A stretch of 64,000 nucleotides of DNA from Nilaparvata lugens (GCF_014356525.2 NC_052507.1:8886398-8950397), one strand, 5' to 3'. Shown: positions 42,811 through 53,851, counted from the first letter of the stretch. A program made the numbers and translations. The notes: generated by a model not told the origin, from the sequence alone.

Positions 42811-43567
42811 AATTGCCGAGCGAAGTAATGTCTAAGATTCAAGTCGACGGTTTGCATTTCTCTCAATGTTTGAATGTTTAAATGTTTATATGTTGCGCAT
42901 TTACGGCGAGACGCAGTAATAGATTTTCATGAAATTTGACAGGTATGTTCCTTTTTTAATTGCGCGTCGACGTATATACAAGGATATGTTTATATGTTGC
43001 GCATTTACGCAACGCGGTATGTTCCTTTTTAAATTGCGCGTCGACGTATATACAAGGTTTTTGAAAATTTCGCATTCCAAGGATAATATAAAAGGAGAAA
43101 GGAGCCTCCTCCATACGCCATACGCCAATATTAGAGTAAAAATCAGACTATGGAATTATTCATCATAAATCAGATGACAAGTGACTACACAGATGTGTGG
43201 AGAAGCCAGTCTATTGCTGTATTTCCATAAGGTCTATAGTTTCAATCAGATACTTGCAAAGACCTTAAAGAGATACAGACCCACAATGCCTATGCCTTCC
43301 CAATGATAGCTCTTACTTGAAATTGAAGGCCGCCATTGGGGTATTTTAGCACGAGATATTATATATATAATATTTGTAATACTATAGATCACAAAGGCAT
43401 TGGTGGCATTGGTATGTAATAATCTTATGGGTTGCCCCCTCAATGGCGGATTTCAATTCCAAGTACGACACTAGCGCTGCATGTGAGTCTATGCATCTTT
43501 AAGGTCTTTGGGTACTTTTGAATGAGAATACTGCGTGAGGTCTACTCTTCACAGAACTACTAGTAAG
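42811..43567 (+). mobile_element. Repeat family R, copy 2, interrupted by a hAT MITE
   Basis: CCGAGCGAAGTAATGTCTAA at the left; CAGAACTACTAGTA at the right. TTTATATGTTGCGCATTTAC and AATTGCGCGTCGACGTATAT occur twice (42885-43055), a local duplication absent from the other copies. The MITE at 43257-43510 splits the right part. Confidence 0.82.
43257..43510. mobile_element. hAT-type MITE, copy 2
   Basis: Opposite orientation to copy 1 at 28439. Ends CAAAGACCTTAAAGAG and CATCTTTAAGGTCTTTG. Flanks GATACTTG and GGTACTTT correspond to a single GGTACTTG in the uninterrupted repeat at 53448-53851, so an 8-bp duplication with two changes is supported. Confidence 0.88.
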
Positions 43568-44047
43568 ACTGGGGTTGATAAGACCAAACGAGCAGAGAGC
43601 TAGATCTCAAACTCTGGAGCATCAAGCACGACATAGTAATAACTCAAAACATGAGTAGCATGATAAATAGACTAATTATGTCTCCAAAAGTGTATGATTC
43701 CCATGTTAGTTATCATGCCTTCTAGATTGAGCTTTCAAATTGGCTTATAGCTTGTAATTTGACTCTATTCAGATTTCTTCTATCAATCTCCATTGAGAAA
43801 AAGCATTCGCTCGTTTGCCCAAGCCTAGGAATATTCCTTAGAAATATTAGGAATATTCCTAAGAAATACTTGCAATCAATAATACCATTACAGACGAATA
43901 AAAATAGTGCTCAAGCTACTTATTCTTCAATGTAATACCATAGATAAAGGATAAGCATAAGGATGAAGGATAAGCTATATTTCTTGTATCTGGTAATACT
44001 GATCCATTCAATCTATCGTACAATTATTTAAAATCCTGATATTATAT
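43568..44047. other. No gene; short palindromic duplication
   Basis: GGAATATTCCTTAGAAATAT is followed at once by a near copy (43829-43870). Otherwise unremarkable. Confidence 0.4.
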
Positions 44048-44166
44048 AAAGGTGTGTCCACACTATCCGTACAACGAACTCTGCCCGACAAACAATTTGA
44101 ATGTTTGGAAAAAATCAGTGAACATTCAGGCAAAACAATGTTTGTCAGGTGTGGACGTACCTTCAC
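44048..44166. mobile_element. Very short MITE, AAGGTGTGTCCACAC ends
   Basis: AGGTGTGTCCACAC at the left pairs with GTGTGGACGTACCT at the right; CGACAAACA and TGTTTGTC pair inside. About 119 bp. Confidence 0.75.
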
Positions 44167-44337
44167 TGAGTCGAGGGAAATATTGTTACACTATTATATT
44201 AAAAACCTATTATATTAAGCGAGCAATTTCTGTAGGTATTTATTTATTCATGATTGAAACAATATACAAATCTTGGAGCACCCTTTATTTAAAAAAAAAC
44301 TTCAAAGTAGTTTAACAACTAGTCTCGGTGATCATAT

Positions 44338-44415
44338 CATCGTCAGGTTATAGAATAAAGGTTATTTAAATAATAGGTTAAATAATCGGTTATTTTATTT
44401 TATAACCTGACGATG
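44338..44415. repeat. 78-bp hairpin
   Basis: CATCGTCAGGTTATA and its exact complement TATAACCTGACGATG close a short AT-rich loop containing TTAAATAATAGG-type repeats. Confidence 0.85.
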
Positions 44416-44419
44416 CCAA

Positions 44420-44720
44420 TTATACTGATTTGACATGGAATTATTCCAAAAACCATTTTAGAGAAATTAATGAAATAAACTATGGATTAAGAAACAGAAT
44501 GTATAGACCCCACAGATTTGACAATGACAATGGTAAAAGAGCCCACATATTTAACAATGACTATGGTAAAAGATCTAACAAAGACTATGGTAGAGAGAAT
44601 GCAGAGTTACATATCTTTTGAACTCATTGCCACTGGAATTCCGAAATTTGCAGAGAAAAGGTGGAGTAAAAACCAAATTGAAATTATTTTTCATTACAAT
44701 AATTGATGATTGAGACATAT
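44420..44720 (+). other. Asn/Asp-rich frame with short internal repeats, unidentified
   Basis: A 63-codon frame from 44430 contains RFDNDNGKR, FNNDYGKRS and NKDYGREN, three related units. A second frame also stays open over the repeats. Such a segment can be the Asn-rich tail of a retroelement Gag, but nothing else supports that. Confidence 0.25.
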
Positions 44721-45879
44721 TTGTTGAATTTTATAGTGAAAATGCAAGCTCACAATAGTTTAATCAGACCAGCAATCATTTGATAGGTATATAAAATAAG
44801 GTTTTATATTATAAGTTATTATTATTTATGAATTTTCTATTTATTCATTTATGTGTGAGCTATTGCAACCTAGTAAACGGGAATTGGATTTTTTTTCAAT
44901 AGCCCTCAAATAGCTAAAAGCTAGAGGGATTAAAAAATATATGTATTGTATTTATTGATATGTGTATTGGAAATAAATTGGAATCTCAATCATCTATTAA
45001 TGATGATAATAATCTATTCCTCTATCCATTCCCAATTGCAAAAATGAATGTAATTTGGGAATACGACAAAAATGAACATAAGAACTCCCAACCCCTCATT
45101 ACATGCATTTTTATTGTATATTCCTTAATTCACTGTGCTGAGTGGGAGTATTCAAAAGATATAATTGGGATTCTATTGTCGTTGTACTGCCTGCCCTAAC
45201 TCTGGTACTGATAATGTGGGAATCCGTCTCAAAATTTTTCAACATATAATTGAGTCAGCCCTATGAGCCAATCATTTTTAGGTTAAGGTCAGGCTACCAC
45301 TCGAATATCTACAACCACACAACTGATATCCTTGAAACTACACGGATAAAAGATGATTTCAGAGTTGGTTAACTAACTCGCAATGTCTATCTGTAGCTAT
45401 ATAAATCTATAGCTGGTAGCCCTATTAATATACTTTTTGTGAGTAAAATAGGTTAGATTTTCGGAGTTCATTGTTATAAATTTGGGTAAAGATTAAAAAT
45501 TACTCTTTACATAAAAAATACAATACTCACATCAGCTTCCTGATCCATTAACGAGCCACTAGATACCGGAAATATTCGTTAGAACTGCAAAATTCACGAG
45601 AGAGGCGACATAGAGGTCAGTTCCACTAGAAATTCGCGACGCGACTGACAAAGTCGGACAAAACAAAGGCTGAGGTAACCGTCATAATTTTACAAGTTAT
45701 GACAGGCGACGTGCTAACGTGCCGACCGGTAGACTCCTCATGGCTGTCGCGTGCCGTTTACCGGTTGCCATGGTAACGGCGCTTGGCGGCACATTTGAAA
45801 ATTTCAAAATCACTACCGACTGAGTTTCTACATCTGTAGAGATTTATATTTTTGAGCATTGTTGTATGATGATTAAGGA
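44721..45879. other. No gene recognised
   Basis: AT-rich to 45590, then a CpG-containing stretch (45610-45790: GACGCGACTGAC, GACCGGTAGACTCC, ACCGGTTGCCATGGTAACGG) that may be a transposon end. No partner was seen in the window. Confidence 0.35.
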
Positions 45880-46140
45880 TGCGGAGGAAGAAGAAAATAA
45901 GGAAGAAGAAGAAAAAAAAGAAGAAGAAGAAGAAGAAGAAGAAGAAGAAGAAGAAGAAGAAGAAGGAAGAGAAGAAGAAGAAGAAAGAGAGAGTAGGAGA
46001 AGAAGTAAGAAGAGAGGAGTAAGTAGAGAAAGAGAGAAGAAGAAGAAGAAGAAGAGAAGAAGAAGAAGAAGAAGAAGAAGAAGAAGAAGAAGAAGAAGAA
46101 GAAGAAGAAGAAGAAGAGAAGAAGAAGAGGAAGAAAAAAT
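45880..46140. repeat. (GAA)n tract
   Basis: About 260 bp of AGAAGA with few interruptions. The plus frame is Glu/Arg-rich and the minus frames are Ser/Phe-rich; neither is a gene. Confidence 0.93.
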
Positions 46141-46644
46141 GGAAGAAGGAGGAATAATGAAGCCATCCCATTTAGCAGCACAGCTGTTTAGCTATGTTAT
46201 TTTAACTCTATTCTAGCCACAGCGCATACGCACTAGCCTAATTTCTCATTTTTTCGTAAGTTTGGTTTGAAATTATTCATAACCTCAATATCTGAACAAT
46301 GCGGGATTTGAATAATAATATTTATAAGATTAGATCGAATAATTATTGAATTTAGTTATTCTAAGTATTATCATATTCATATATAATTTTTCAGTCTATA
46401 TAATTCTATAGTCTGATTTTCACTCTAATAAAGTAAATTCGTATGGCTTTTGTTGGTGGGGAGTCCCTTGCGGGAAGGTCCCACCGCCTGAATATATAAT
46501 TTAAGCCGTCAATGGGCCTTACGACTGTCATAATATTGGCGTATGAAGGAGGCTGCTTTTTCCTTCTATATTATCCTTGAGATGCAAAATTTCCAAAAAC
46601 CTTGTATATACGTCGACGCGCAATTTGAAAAGGAACGTTTGAAT

Positions 46645-46875
46645 ATTCACGCTTCTTCTTTCTAATCATATGAACGATATGACTTGTTAATAATTTACTA
46701 ATGTTGTTTATCAAACTAATAGCAGAGCTGATGAGAGAATGATTGAATGTTCATATTTGTACAGTTTAAGATTTATTGAGGTTTATAGTATATTGACATT
46801 AAAATCGATTTTCTAAAGTAAATGAAAATCTTTTGTCAATTATTCATTTCAAGTAATATGTGCGAAGTAAGATCA
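46645..46875 (+). repeat. 5' LTR, missing its first ~22 bp
   Basis: Matches 48484-48714 from ATTCACGCTTCTTCTTTCTA to GCGAAGTAAGATCA. The TGTAAGAAGCTGGTTGC start seen in the 3' LTR is absent, consistent with a deletion at the left junction that also removed flanking DNA. Confidence 0.88.
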
Positions 46876-46953
46876 TTATAAATCGATTTTTTTGTTCAAC
46901 ATGCCGAAAAAAGGTAAGAGTGAATTTTCAATTGATATTGATAGGAATTTGTT

Positions 46954-47367
46954 TTGGAAAAATTCTCGGGGAAAATTGGACAAAATGTAAAATTCTGGCT
47001 GGAAGATTTTGAGAAAGAATGTATCCGTTACAATATCCACAACGATGAAGAAAAAATAACATGTTTAAGACTATTTTTAGAAGGGAGTTCTGAAGATTGG
47101 TATACTTCCAACAAATATAAATTAGGATTGAAAAATTGGAATTTGTGGTCAAAAACATTTCTCCAAACTTTTTCTAATAAAGGCTGGTCAAATGCGAGAT
47201 ATATAGCATTGATATATAGCCCAGGAAAAGGAAATGTTGGAGCAGATACTTTATCAAGAAATCCAGTTTTAGAGCACTTTGAAGGAAATGAAGACATTTT
47301 AACAGTTGTGAATTTGATATCTATACAAGAAATAAAAGACGATCAAAAAAAAACCAAGAAGCAGTAA
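46954..47367 (+). pseudogene. Gag remnant fused to the RNase H end of Pol
   Basis: Codons ~1-77 (KFSGKIGQNVKFWLEDFEKE; LRLFLEGSSEDWYTSNKYKL) resemble the N-terminal Gag of Ty3/gypsy elements (an element-binding and capsid-like region). At NKGWSNARY the frame passes into ALIYSPGKGNVGADTLSRNP, the conserved end of the RNase H region. An in-frame deletion has thus joined gag to pol. An upstream ATG at 46901 (MPKKGK) may be the original start, now out of frame. Confidence 0.82.
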
Positions 47368-47449
47368 TGAATAATAGGAATGTTGAATATAAAAGAAAAT
47401 ATTCTACAAATGTATGAAAGGAACACAAGAATCTTCCTTTCTCAAGAAA

Positions 47450-48410
47450 AGGTGAAGAATTGATTGAGAAAATTCATTTTCAACTAGGACATATCGGAAC
47501 TCACCACACACTATTACACATACGTCCACATTACTACTTTTCCAACATGGATGAAATGGTCAAGCGCTATTGTGATTAGTGTCATATATGTAAGAAGAAT
47601 AAAACAAGAAGAGGTCGCTCAATAGGATTACTTTCCACAATTGGGTCCAGCTAGTGAACCGTATGAGATCATGTCGATAGATACTGTTGGAGGTTTGGTG
47701 GAAACAACTCACAAAACGATACCTACACATATTGGTCGATCACTTCTCTAGATATGCATTCACTTCAAGCTCTAGCGGTCAAACTACTAAAGAATACATT
47801 CATTTGCTAGATCCTATCTTACAAAACCATTCTGTCAAGATCCTATTAGCTGATCAATATGCGTCTATCAAATCAAAAAAGTTTAGAGATTACCTACTCG
47901 AAAAAGTGTTACAATGGTGTTCACATCGGTAGATTGCCCACAATCAATGGTCTTAATGAGCGGCTAAACCAGACATTGGTGAATCGTATTAGATGCAAAG
48001 TGAATAGTCCAGAAGGAAGAACGCAGACTTGGTCGAAAATAGCGGAAAGTTGCACATCAGAATACACAAGACAATCCATAGCACTACTAAATTTACACCA
48101 AGATATCTGCTATTGGGAGAGGATTTGGAAATAATACCATCACAACTGAGGAAAAAACGAAACTTACAAATAGACAGAGAAGAAGCAATAAAATTCCAAT
48201 TTAAACCACAAACGGAACAAACTGAGATGTGATAAGACAGAAGAATATATGGTTTCAAGGAAAAAGAACTAGTGTATATAGAAAGGGAACAAGTTGAATA
48301 GAAATAAATTAGATGAAGTTAGAAGTGGACCGTTCCCCATTATAAGAAGAATATCAAACTCAATGTATGAAGTGGCCTGCGGAATCAATGGGAGTGAACA
48401 ATCATCTGTC
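47450..48410 (+). pseudogene. Integrase remnant
   Basis: Spread over several frames: an HHCC zinc-binding segment (HFQLGHIGTHH, then CHICKKNK, with a stop before it), SIDTVGG with the first catalytic Asp, LLADQYASIKSKKFRDYL with the second, and NGLNERLNQTLVNRIR with the catalytic Glu. A C-terminal part (GPFPIIRRISNSMYEV-like) reads near 48325. Multiple frameshifts and stops make it inactive. Confidence 0.85.
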
Positions 48411-48461
48411 ACTCAAGCAAATTGACACCTTCGAGGAAGTTTCTCGTTCAAGGGGGGGAGA

Positions 48462-48714
48462 TGTAAGAAGCTGGTTGCTCTACATTCACGCTTCTTCTTT
48501 CTAATCATATGAACCATATGACTTGTTAATAATTACTAATGTTGTTTATCAAACTAATAGCAGAGCTGATGAGAGAATGATTGAATGTTCATATTTGTAC
48601 AGTTTAAGATTTATTGAGGTTTATATTATAATTGACATTAAAATCGATTTTCTAAAGTAAATCAAAATCTTTCGTCAATTATTCATTTCAAGTAATATGT
48701 GCGAAGTAAGATCA
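48462..48714 (+). repeat. 3' LTR, complete
   Basis: Begins TGTAAGAAGCTGG directly after the polypurine run and ends GTAAGATCA: 253 bp with TG and CA termini. Confidence 0.88.
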
Positions 48715-48812
48715 ACATATGTGCAACATATAAACATATAAACATTTAAACATTAAGAGAAATGCCAAACCGTCGACTTGAATCTTAGACCTCACTTCGC
48801 TCGCTCAATAAT

Positions 48813-49117
48813 ATTATTTTCTATCAAATTTATCAAAAGATTATTTGGAAAAAATGGTTTATTATATTCGAATGCAAGTACCTACTCCAACATGCTTTTA
48901 CCTCTCACTTTTAAACTTCAGGGGTCATCATTTCAGATTCAATCTGTATATATGACAGTAATTGTTATTGGAAAGTACATACTCGTAATTCTCAAGCGAA
49001 TACTGAATTTTAAAGGATAATTTCATGATTTTTTCCATTTAAATTTTCCATTCCAATGCCAATTAACTCCCAAGCGAAGCTCGATCCCCTGATATTAATA
49101 AATGATTATTGTTGTAA
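48813..49117. other. No gene; Z-family 3' end at 49070-49100
   Basis: CCAAGCGAAGCTCGATCCCC near 49070 resembles the terminal hairpin of family Z. The rest is AT-rich. Confidence 0.4.
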
Positions 49118-49510
49118 AAAATAGATGTTAAATCACAGGAAAACTGAAGGAAAAACGGGTGAAGGGAAACACTTTCCTGGAAACCATGCTTGTTTTTCTT
49201 AAGGCTGTGCAAAGACTGTGCAAAGCTGTGAAAATGAAAAAGTTTTTTTAGGAAAACATTTTTTGTGATCATTACTTTTTGAGATATGAGCGCCTAAAGT
49301 TTAAATTTTTGGGACAGAACATTTCAAATTCGGTAAGAGATTTAGAGGATTAATTTATTCTAAAATAAAAATTTTCTGAAAATATCATTTTGTGAAAAAG
49401 TTACTCAACTTATCTAAAATAACTCAACTGAGGGTTATTTTTAGTAAATTGAATAACTATCTTAAAAATTGATATTTTTTGAAAATTTTTGTTTCACTAG
49501 ATCAACAATA

Positions 49511-49861
49511 CTAGAGTCCCGATTAACCGAGTTAATCGGGACCGCTACAACCTCGGATAGTCAAATACTCGGTTAACACGGAGGGCCTAATCTAAATAAG
49601 GGGTTAAGGAAATCAAATAAAAATACGTACCATGTGATGTACACCAACATGAACTATATTCAAAACCACACAACTAGATAATAGTAGTACATACTTTAAA
49701 GTATTAAAAAGTTACAAAGGTTTGAAAAAATCTTTGACAGTTCTTTGTGTAATCGAACTGCTTCGCTTCTTAGCTGCCAAACTGACCTTGACCTTGGCCG
49801 ATCCGAGGCTCGGTTAACACGGAACCTCGGTTGACCGAGACTCGGTTAATCGAGACTCTAG
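49511..49861. mobile_element. pogo/Tigger-like MITE
   Basis: CTAGAGTCCCGATTAACCGA at the left; reversed right end CTAGAGTCTCGATTAACCGA. Repeated CTCGGTTAA motifs lie inside both ends, a pattern familiar from pogo/Tigger family elements. 351 bp without coding capacity. The family call rests on the end sequence only. Confidence 0.7.
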
Positions 49862-50095
49862 TGTACCATGAAGAATCTATCCTCTAAATCTCATGAATTC
49901 ATCTCTTACCGAACTTGAAATGTTCTGTCCCAAAAATTTAAACTTTAGGCGCTCATATCTCAAAAAGTAATGATAAAAAAAAAATGTTTTCTTGAGAAAA
50001 CTTTTCCATTTTGATAGCTTGATGAAATACAAATCGGAAAATTTAGAAAAATATCACGAGTAGAAAGTTCATTTTTAGCCTTTGCACAGTCTTAA

Positions 50096-50172
50096 GGAAA
50101 ACAAGCATGGTTTCCAGGAGAGTGTTTCTCTTCTGGAAAACAAGCATGGTTTCCAGGAGAGTGTTTCTCTTC
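50096..50172 (+). repeat. 39-bp exact tandem duplication
   Basis: GGAAAACAAGCATGGTTTCC with AGGAGAGTGTTTCTCTTC occurs twice in succession; only one copy is present in the left arm of the inverted repeat. Confidence 0.92.
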
Positions 50173-50222
50173 ACCCGTTTCTCCTTCAGTTTTCCTGTGA
50201 CTTTACATCTATTTTCTACGAA

Positions 50223-50590
50223 GATAATAATTTATATCGGGAGACCGATATAACCGATATTAACTTACGGCAATGCTATAGAAATGTATCGCGGTATTCG
50301 AATACTCTCTGTTTCTCAGATACAGTTCCATAGTACTTTATAAAATTGAAATACAATTTTAAGTATGAAAACTACAACATAATATTCTATTATTCTTCTC
50401 TTTACCCATTACCATCGACCTATTTCAACGACCTAGATCTATTTCGAACTCCCAGCATTGGTGGAATCGGAGGAATTGATGCTATTTATAAAAAGACCCG
50501 ATAGTTGAAGGTGAATTTCACTACAGTAACAGTTGCAAAACGTTGAGTAAACGAGTGAATTCTCAGATAACAGCCATCAAAAACGTTCGG
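50223..50590. other. No gene recognised
   Basis: Begins with short palindromic runs (TATCGGGAGACCGATATAAC) and is otherwise unique. Confidence 0.35.
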
Positions 50591-50785
50591 CGTCCCTATT
50601 GAGTCGTATTGACGTCTCTTTCTAGTCGTGTTGGCTTCTCTTTCCAGTCTAATCGACGTCTCTTTCTAGTCGTATTGAGGTCTCTTTCTAGTCTTATTGA
50701 CGCCTCTTTCTAGTCGTATTGACGTCTCTTTCCAGTCGTATAGACGTCTTTTTCAGTCGTATTCACGTCTCTCTCAAGTCACAAT
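50591..50785 (+). repeat. 22-bp CpG-containing tandem array, about eight units
   Basis: The unit is close to CGTATTGACGTCTCTTTCTA plus GT, with CCAGTCG and TAATCG variants. Each unit carries ACGTC, a half cAMP-response-element-like sequence. The array is followed by GTCGCGTCGCGTCGATCGAC and by TCAGTT at 50831, which fits an arthropod initiator. A promoter role is possible but unsupported by any exon. Confidence 0.85.
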
Positions 50786-51587
50786 CGCGTTGCAGTCGTG
50801 TCGCGTCGCGTCGATCGACGACACACGTTATCAGTTTGTGAGTAAATATGACGGGGTGAAATCGCATGTGAAATGCTTGCTGCTAACTCGATTTTTACAC
50901 ATCTCAGAATGTATCCTTGTGAAAGATATTGTACTGTACACTACCTATACATCTACCTAGACCTATATTCTCTTCGTCTCACACTGTAGTTGTTGGATCT
51001 CGGTTACTCAGTGACCCATTTTTGTGGACTGAATTTGTTGTAAGTGTAGATAACTTCGACTATGTTAGTTATTTGCATCTTTCTGAAAGAGCGCTTGTTA
51101 AGTAAAAGTTTCGTTGAGAGGAATAGTTTGAGAATATTGCGGTGATGTGTGGAAGTACTGTATCAGAATTGGATTATTGCTCAATTGAAATGAATGTCTA
51201 CAGATATTTCAATGGAAAATCAAATGAACTGGATTCACAATTAGCTGAAACCATAGAGAAACTATATATTTTATTTTAAGATATTTTATTTTTTTTACGA
51301 AAAACCTATGCGGTTTATTGCAAAAATGTAGAGGACCACATTGAAAGCCAGTTATGTGTACATAATATTGAGAGAAAATTCAAAGCTGTACCATGATTAG
51401 TAACTGCAGGACAGGCGATTTTATAAACACGCGTTTTTTACAACTTACCCCCCTCCCCACAATCTGTCGACCACCCAGAGACGTGACGACATCGAGTTTC
51501 ATATACACTAAAGACCCCCTAACAATAATCTGGAGTCAAATTCTCTGCCCCTCTCATGTATGCTCAATGTAAGCCAGCGCCTGGACT
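50786..51587. other. No gene recognised
   Basis: A GC-richer start, then AT-rich unique DNA. I see no exon that can be defended. Confidence 0.35.
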
Positions 51588-51854
51588 AATAGCGTAAGTA
51601 GATATCCCATGGCATAGTGATTTATGTCGCAACTTTTACTGTTATCTCAAGCCGATAGTCCACGTAGTTCTTTCCCGTGGAGCTGTGTGACGCTGGTAGT
51701 CTCTCATATTGTGCCGTTCATACACTCTCACCTAAAGAAAACAGTAAAAGTCGACAATAATCGACAGTAATCGGCTTGAGTTAACAGTAAAAGTTGCGAC
51801 ATAAACTCCCCATACCATGGGATACTGATCTACTTACGCTATTGTTTATCTATG
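51588..51854. mobile_element. MITE family M, copy 4, left end truncated
   Basis: Starts at AATAGCGTAAGTAGATATCC, lacking the outer CATAGAGAAAC; right end GCTATTGTTTATCTATG. The interior matches copy 1 closely. Confidence 0.88.
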
Positions 51855-52375
51855 CTAGAACATTCCTGGGTACTGAGAAAACAGAAAAACTGGAAAGTAT
51901 TAAGCCTGACTCTCTCTTTCAATTGAACCTAACAACTCAATACTCCTAGTAACAAAGTTGATGGTTCAAATTGTTTTCAGCCCAAAAACATTACTTACAG
52001 TAAATGGTTCACATTATCAGTATTAGTTTTGAAAGATTCTCTCTCCATAGTACTCAGATCTTGTCCGATCTTGAAATATGTGATGATGAGGAGAAGCCTC
52101 CACCAAATATGTAAGCTACTGCTGGCCTTCACTAAAATATGTAATGCACAAAAGTATATGTAATGGTTACAGCCTTTACCATCTTTCCTCTCACACTTAT
52201 TATCTCTCACCTCATTACTTAGTCTAAATCACTTAGTCTAATAATCACTTTCTCTTATCATTATCGCTTCCTTCTCACTTACTCTTATCACTCATCCTTA
52301 ATACTTACACTTATCACTTCCCCTTTTACCATTATTACTCACTCTCATTAATATCATCATTATCATTATGTTTAG
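51855..52375. other. No gene recognised
   Basis: Contains CACTTA/ACTCTTATCA-type short repeats at 52200-52345. Confidence 0.4.
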
Positions 52376-52556
52376 CTTATATATATTTTTGGACGAAAAT
52401 TGAACGTTTTACAGAAGAAACTTTTTTTGGACATTTTATTAATTTATCAAAACTTGGGAATGGAATAGTTTTGGGCCAAGCCTGTTGTTCCCTCCTAATC
52501 ATATTTATATGATTTGTGATTCTGTCGACGAATGAATAAATAAATGAATACCATTC
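52376..52556 (+). mobile_element. Retroposon 3' end family F3, copy 4
   Basis: TTTTTGGACGAAAATTGAAC, AGTTTTGGGCCAAGCCTGTT, TTCCCTCCTAATC, then an (AATA)n/(AATG)n tail. Confidence 0.7.
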
Positions 52557-52587
52557 TTGTAACACAGCTCTCAATAAATTGAACTCA

Positions 52588-52985
52588 TCCTATTGTATTA
52601 AGCGAGCAATTTTTGTATATATTTTTATATCTGGTTATTTAAGTTCAACGGATCTCGAAAACGACTCTAACGATTCTCACGAAATCTGGAACATAGTAGG
52701 TTCATGATATAAAAATCCATACTCACTCGCTCAGTCACTTTTTTACTATCCACAGCTGTTTCAGCCAAGGATGAATTATCCTTTTAATGTCGGTCAGCGA
52801 GTTTTCCAAGGGATGAGACCTAGTGCAATCATAAACCTACTATGTTCCAAATTTCGTGAAAATCGTTAGAGCCGTTTTCGAGATCTGTTGAACATAAATA
52901 ACCAGATATAAAAATAGCCAGATATATAAATACAGAAATTGTTTGCTTAATATAATAGGATAACGAGCGAAGCTCGGTGCCCCGA
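52588..52985. mobile_element. Family Z foldback, two 5' ends inverted plus a terminal hairpin
   Basis: TCCTATTGTATTAAGCGAGC at the left is faced by its complement ending at 52960. ATATCTGGTTATTTAAGTTC, CGGATCTCGAAAACGACTCT and GGAACATAGTAGGTTCATGA pair likewise. ACGAGCGAAGCTCGGTGCCC follows at 52962. Confidence 0.75.
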
Positions 52986-53390
52986 TATTTTGCAATGAAT
53001 TGCGACACTTCACCCCACATTTTCGCCGATCATCTGTTGAACGCTCAATATATTGATGTCGGGTTAATTTATTTGAGGTGCGAAGTCAAGTGTCGATAGG
53101 TGAGCAGCTCGCTAACCGCTCTCAAGAGACGCCGTTCAAGAGTTATTGAGCACTAGTGCTCAAGAGTTATTGAGCACCGCTCAAGTGTTATTGAGAGCGG
53201 CTCAAGAGCACCGCTGCATTGTAAAGCCCTTTGCAGTTTTCACACCTCTGCAATTTTCTTCTGACGCCGCGCTGAAGGTCGGTCAATTTCGAGCCAGAGG
53301 TGAGGTACGAGAGGAACGGCCAGGTCGATTTTTATCTTTCAGTTTAGGTCGCTCTTATCTTGTTATTCTAAAGCATTAGATTAGGTTTCT
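52986..53390. other. No gene; short ~24-bp repeat
   Basis: TGAGCA..GCTCAAGAGTTAT recurs three or four times at 53105-53215. The open frame that follows lacks an ATG and any domain. Confidence 0.45.
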
Positions 53391-53447
53391 TTATTTATGT
53401 ATGTATGCTACAATATTCACAGAGATGGTTATTGATAGAAATAGATA

Positions 53448-53851
53448 CTAGTAGTTCTGTGAACAGTGGACCTCACGCAGTATTCTCATCCACAAGTACC
53501 CGATTGAACCTATAGATCTTATGGAAATACAGCAATAGGCTGGCTTCTCCACAAATCTGTGTAATCACTTGTCAGCTGATTTATGATGAATAATTTCATA
53601 GTCTGATTTTTACTCTAATATTGGCGTATGGAGGAGGCTCCTTTTTTCTTTTATATTATCCTTGAAATGCGAAATTTCCAGAAACCTTGTATATACGTCG
53701 ACGCGTAATTACAAGAGGAACATACCTGTCAAATTTCATGAAAATCTATTGCCGCGTTTCGCCGTAAATGCGCAACATATAAACATTTGAACATTAAGAG
53801 AAATGCCAAACCGTCGACTTGAATCTCAGACCTCACTTCGCTCGGTCAATA
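53448..53851 (-). mobile_element. Repeat family R, copy 4, uninterrupted
   Basis: Reversed: ACTAGTAGTTCTGTGAACAG at the left, CGTCGACGCGTAATTAC inside, GACCTCACTTCGCTCGGTC hairpin at the right. It is the uninterrupted reference for copies 2 and 3 and shows the empty hAT target GGTACTTG. Confidence 0.85.

Larger units (their letters stand above)
46645..48714 (+). mobile_element. Ty3/gypsy-type LTR retrotransposon, internally deleted
   Basis: Two direct repeats (46645-46875 and 48462-48714) enclose gag-like, RNase H-end and integrase remnants in the order gag, pol. A purine run (AAGGGGGGGAGA, 48450-48461) precedes the 3' LTR as a polypurine tract. Protease and most of the reverse transcriptase are gone. 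Differences between the LTRs are few (about 6 in 231), so insertion is fairly recent. Confidence 0.88.
46402..48812 (-). mobile_element. Repeat family R, copy 3, interrupted by an LTR retrotransposon
   Basis: Reversed family-R sequence lies at 46402-46641 (TTGGCGTATGAAGGAGGC, GTATATACGTCGACGCGCAA) and continues at 48715-48812 (CAACATATAAACAT, CCGTCGACTTGAATC, CTCACTTCGCTCG). About 60 bp present in intact copies is missing at the junction. A ~100 bp piece with GTGGGGAGTCCCTTGCGGGA (46433-46532) is a further insertion. Confidence 0.8.
49118..50222. repeat. ~1.1-kb inverted repeat around a MITE
   Basis: Left arm 49118-49352 (AAAATAGATGTTAAATCACA, CCTGGAAACCATGCTTGTTT, TGAGATATGAGCGCCTAAAG) is the complement of right arm 49881-50222. 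The right arm has ~75 bp extra near 50010-50085 and a 39-bp tandem duplication (50096-50172). The centre holds AT-rich DNA and the MITE at 49511-49861. Confidence 0.88.

Noticed and set aside
45758..46216. Overlapping Glu-rich plus-strand and Ser/Phe-rich minus-strand frames
   Set aside because: Compositional artefacts of the (GAA)n tract.
53146..53379. 77-codon plus-strand frame with a possible splice donor (AGAG followed by GTGAGG)
   Set aside because: The frame lacks ATG, begins in a ~24-bp repeat and has no domain; too weak to call an exon.
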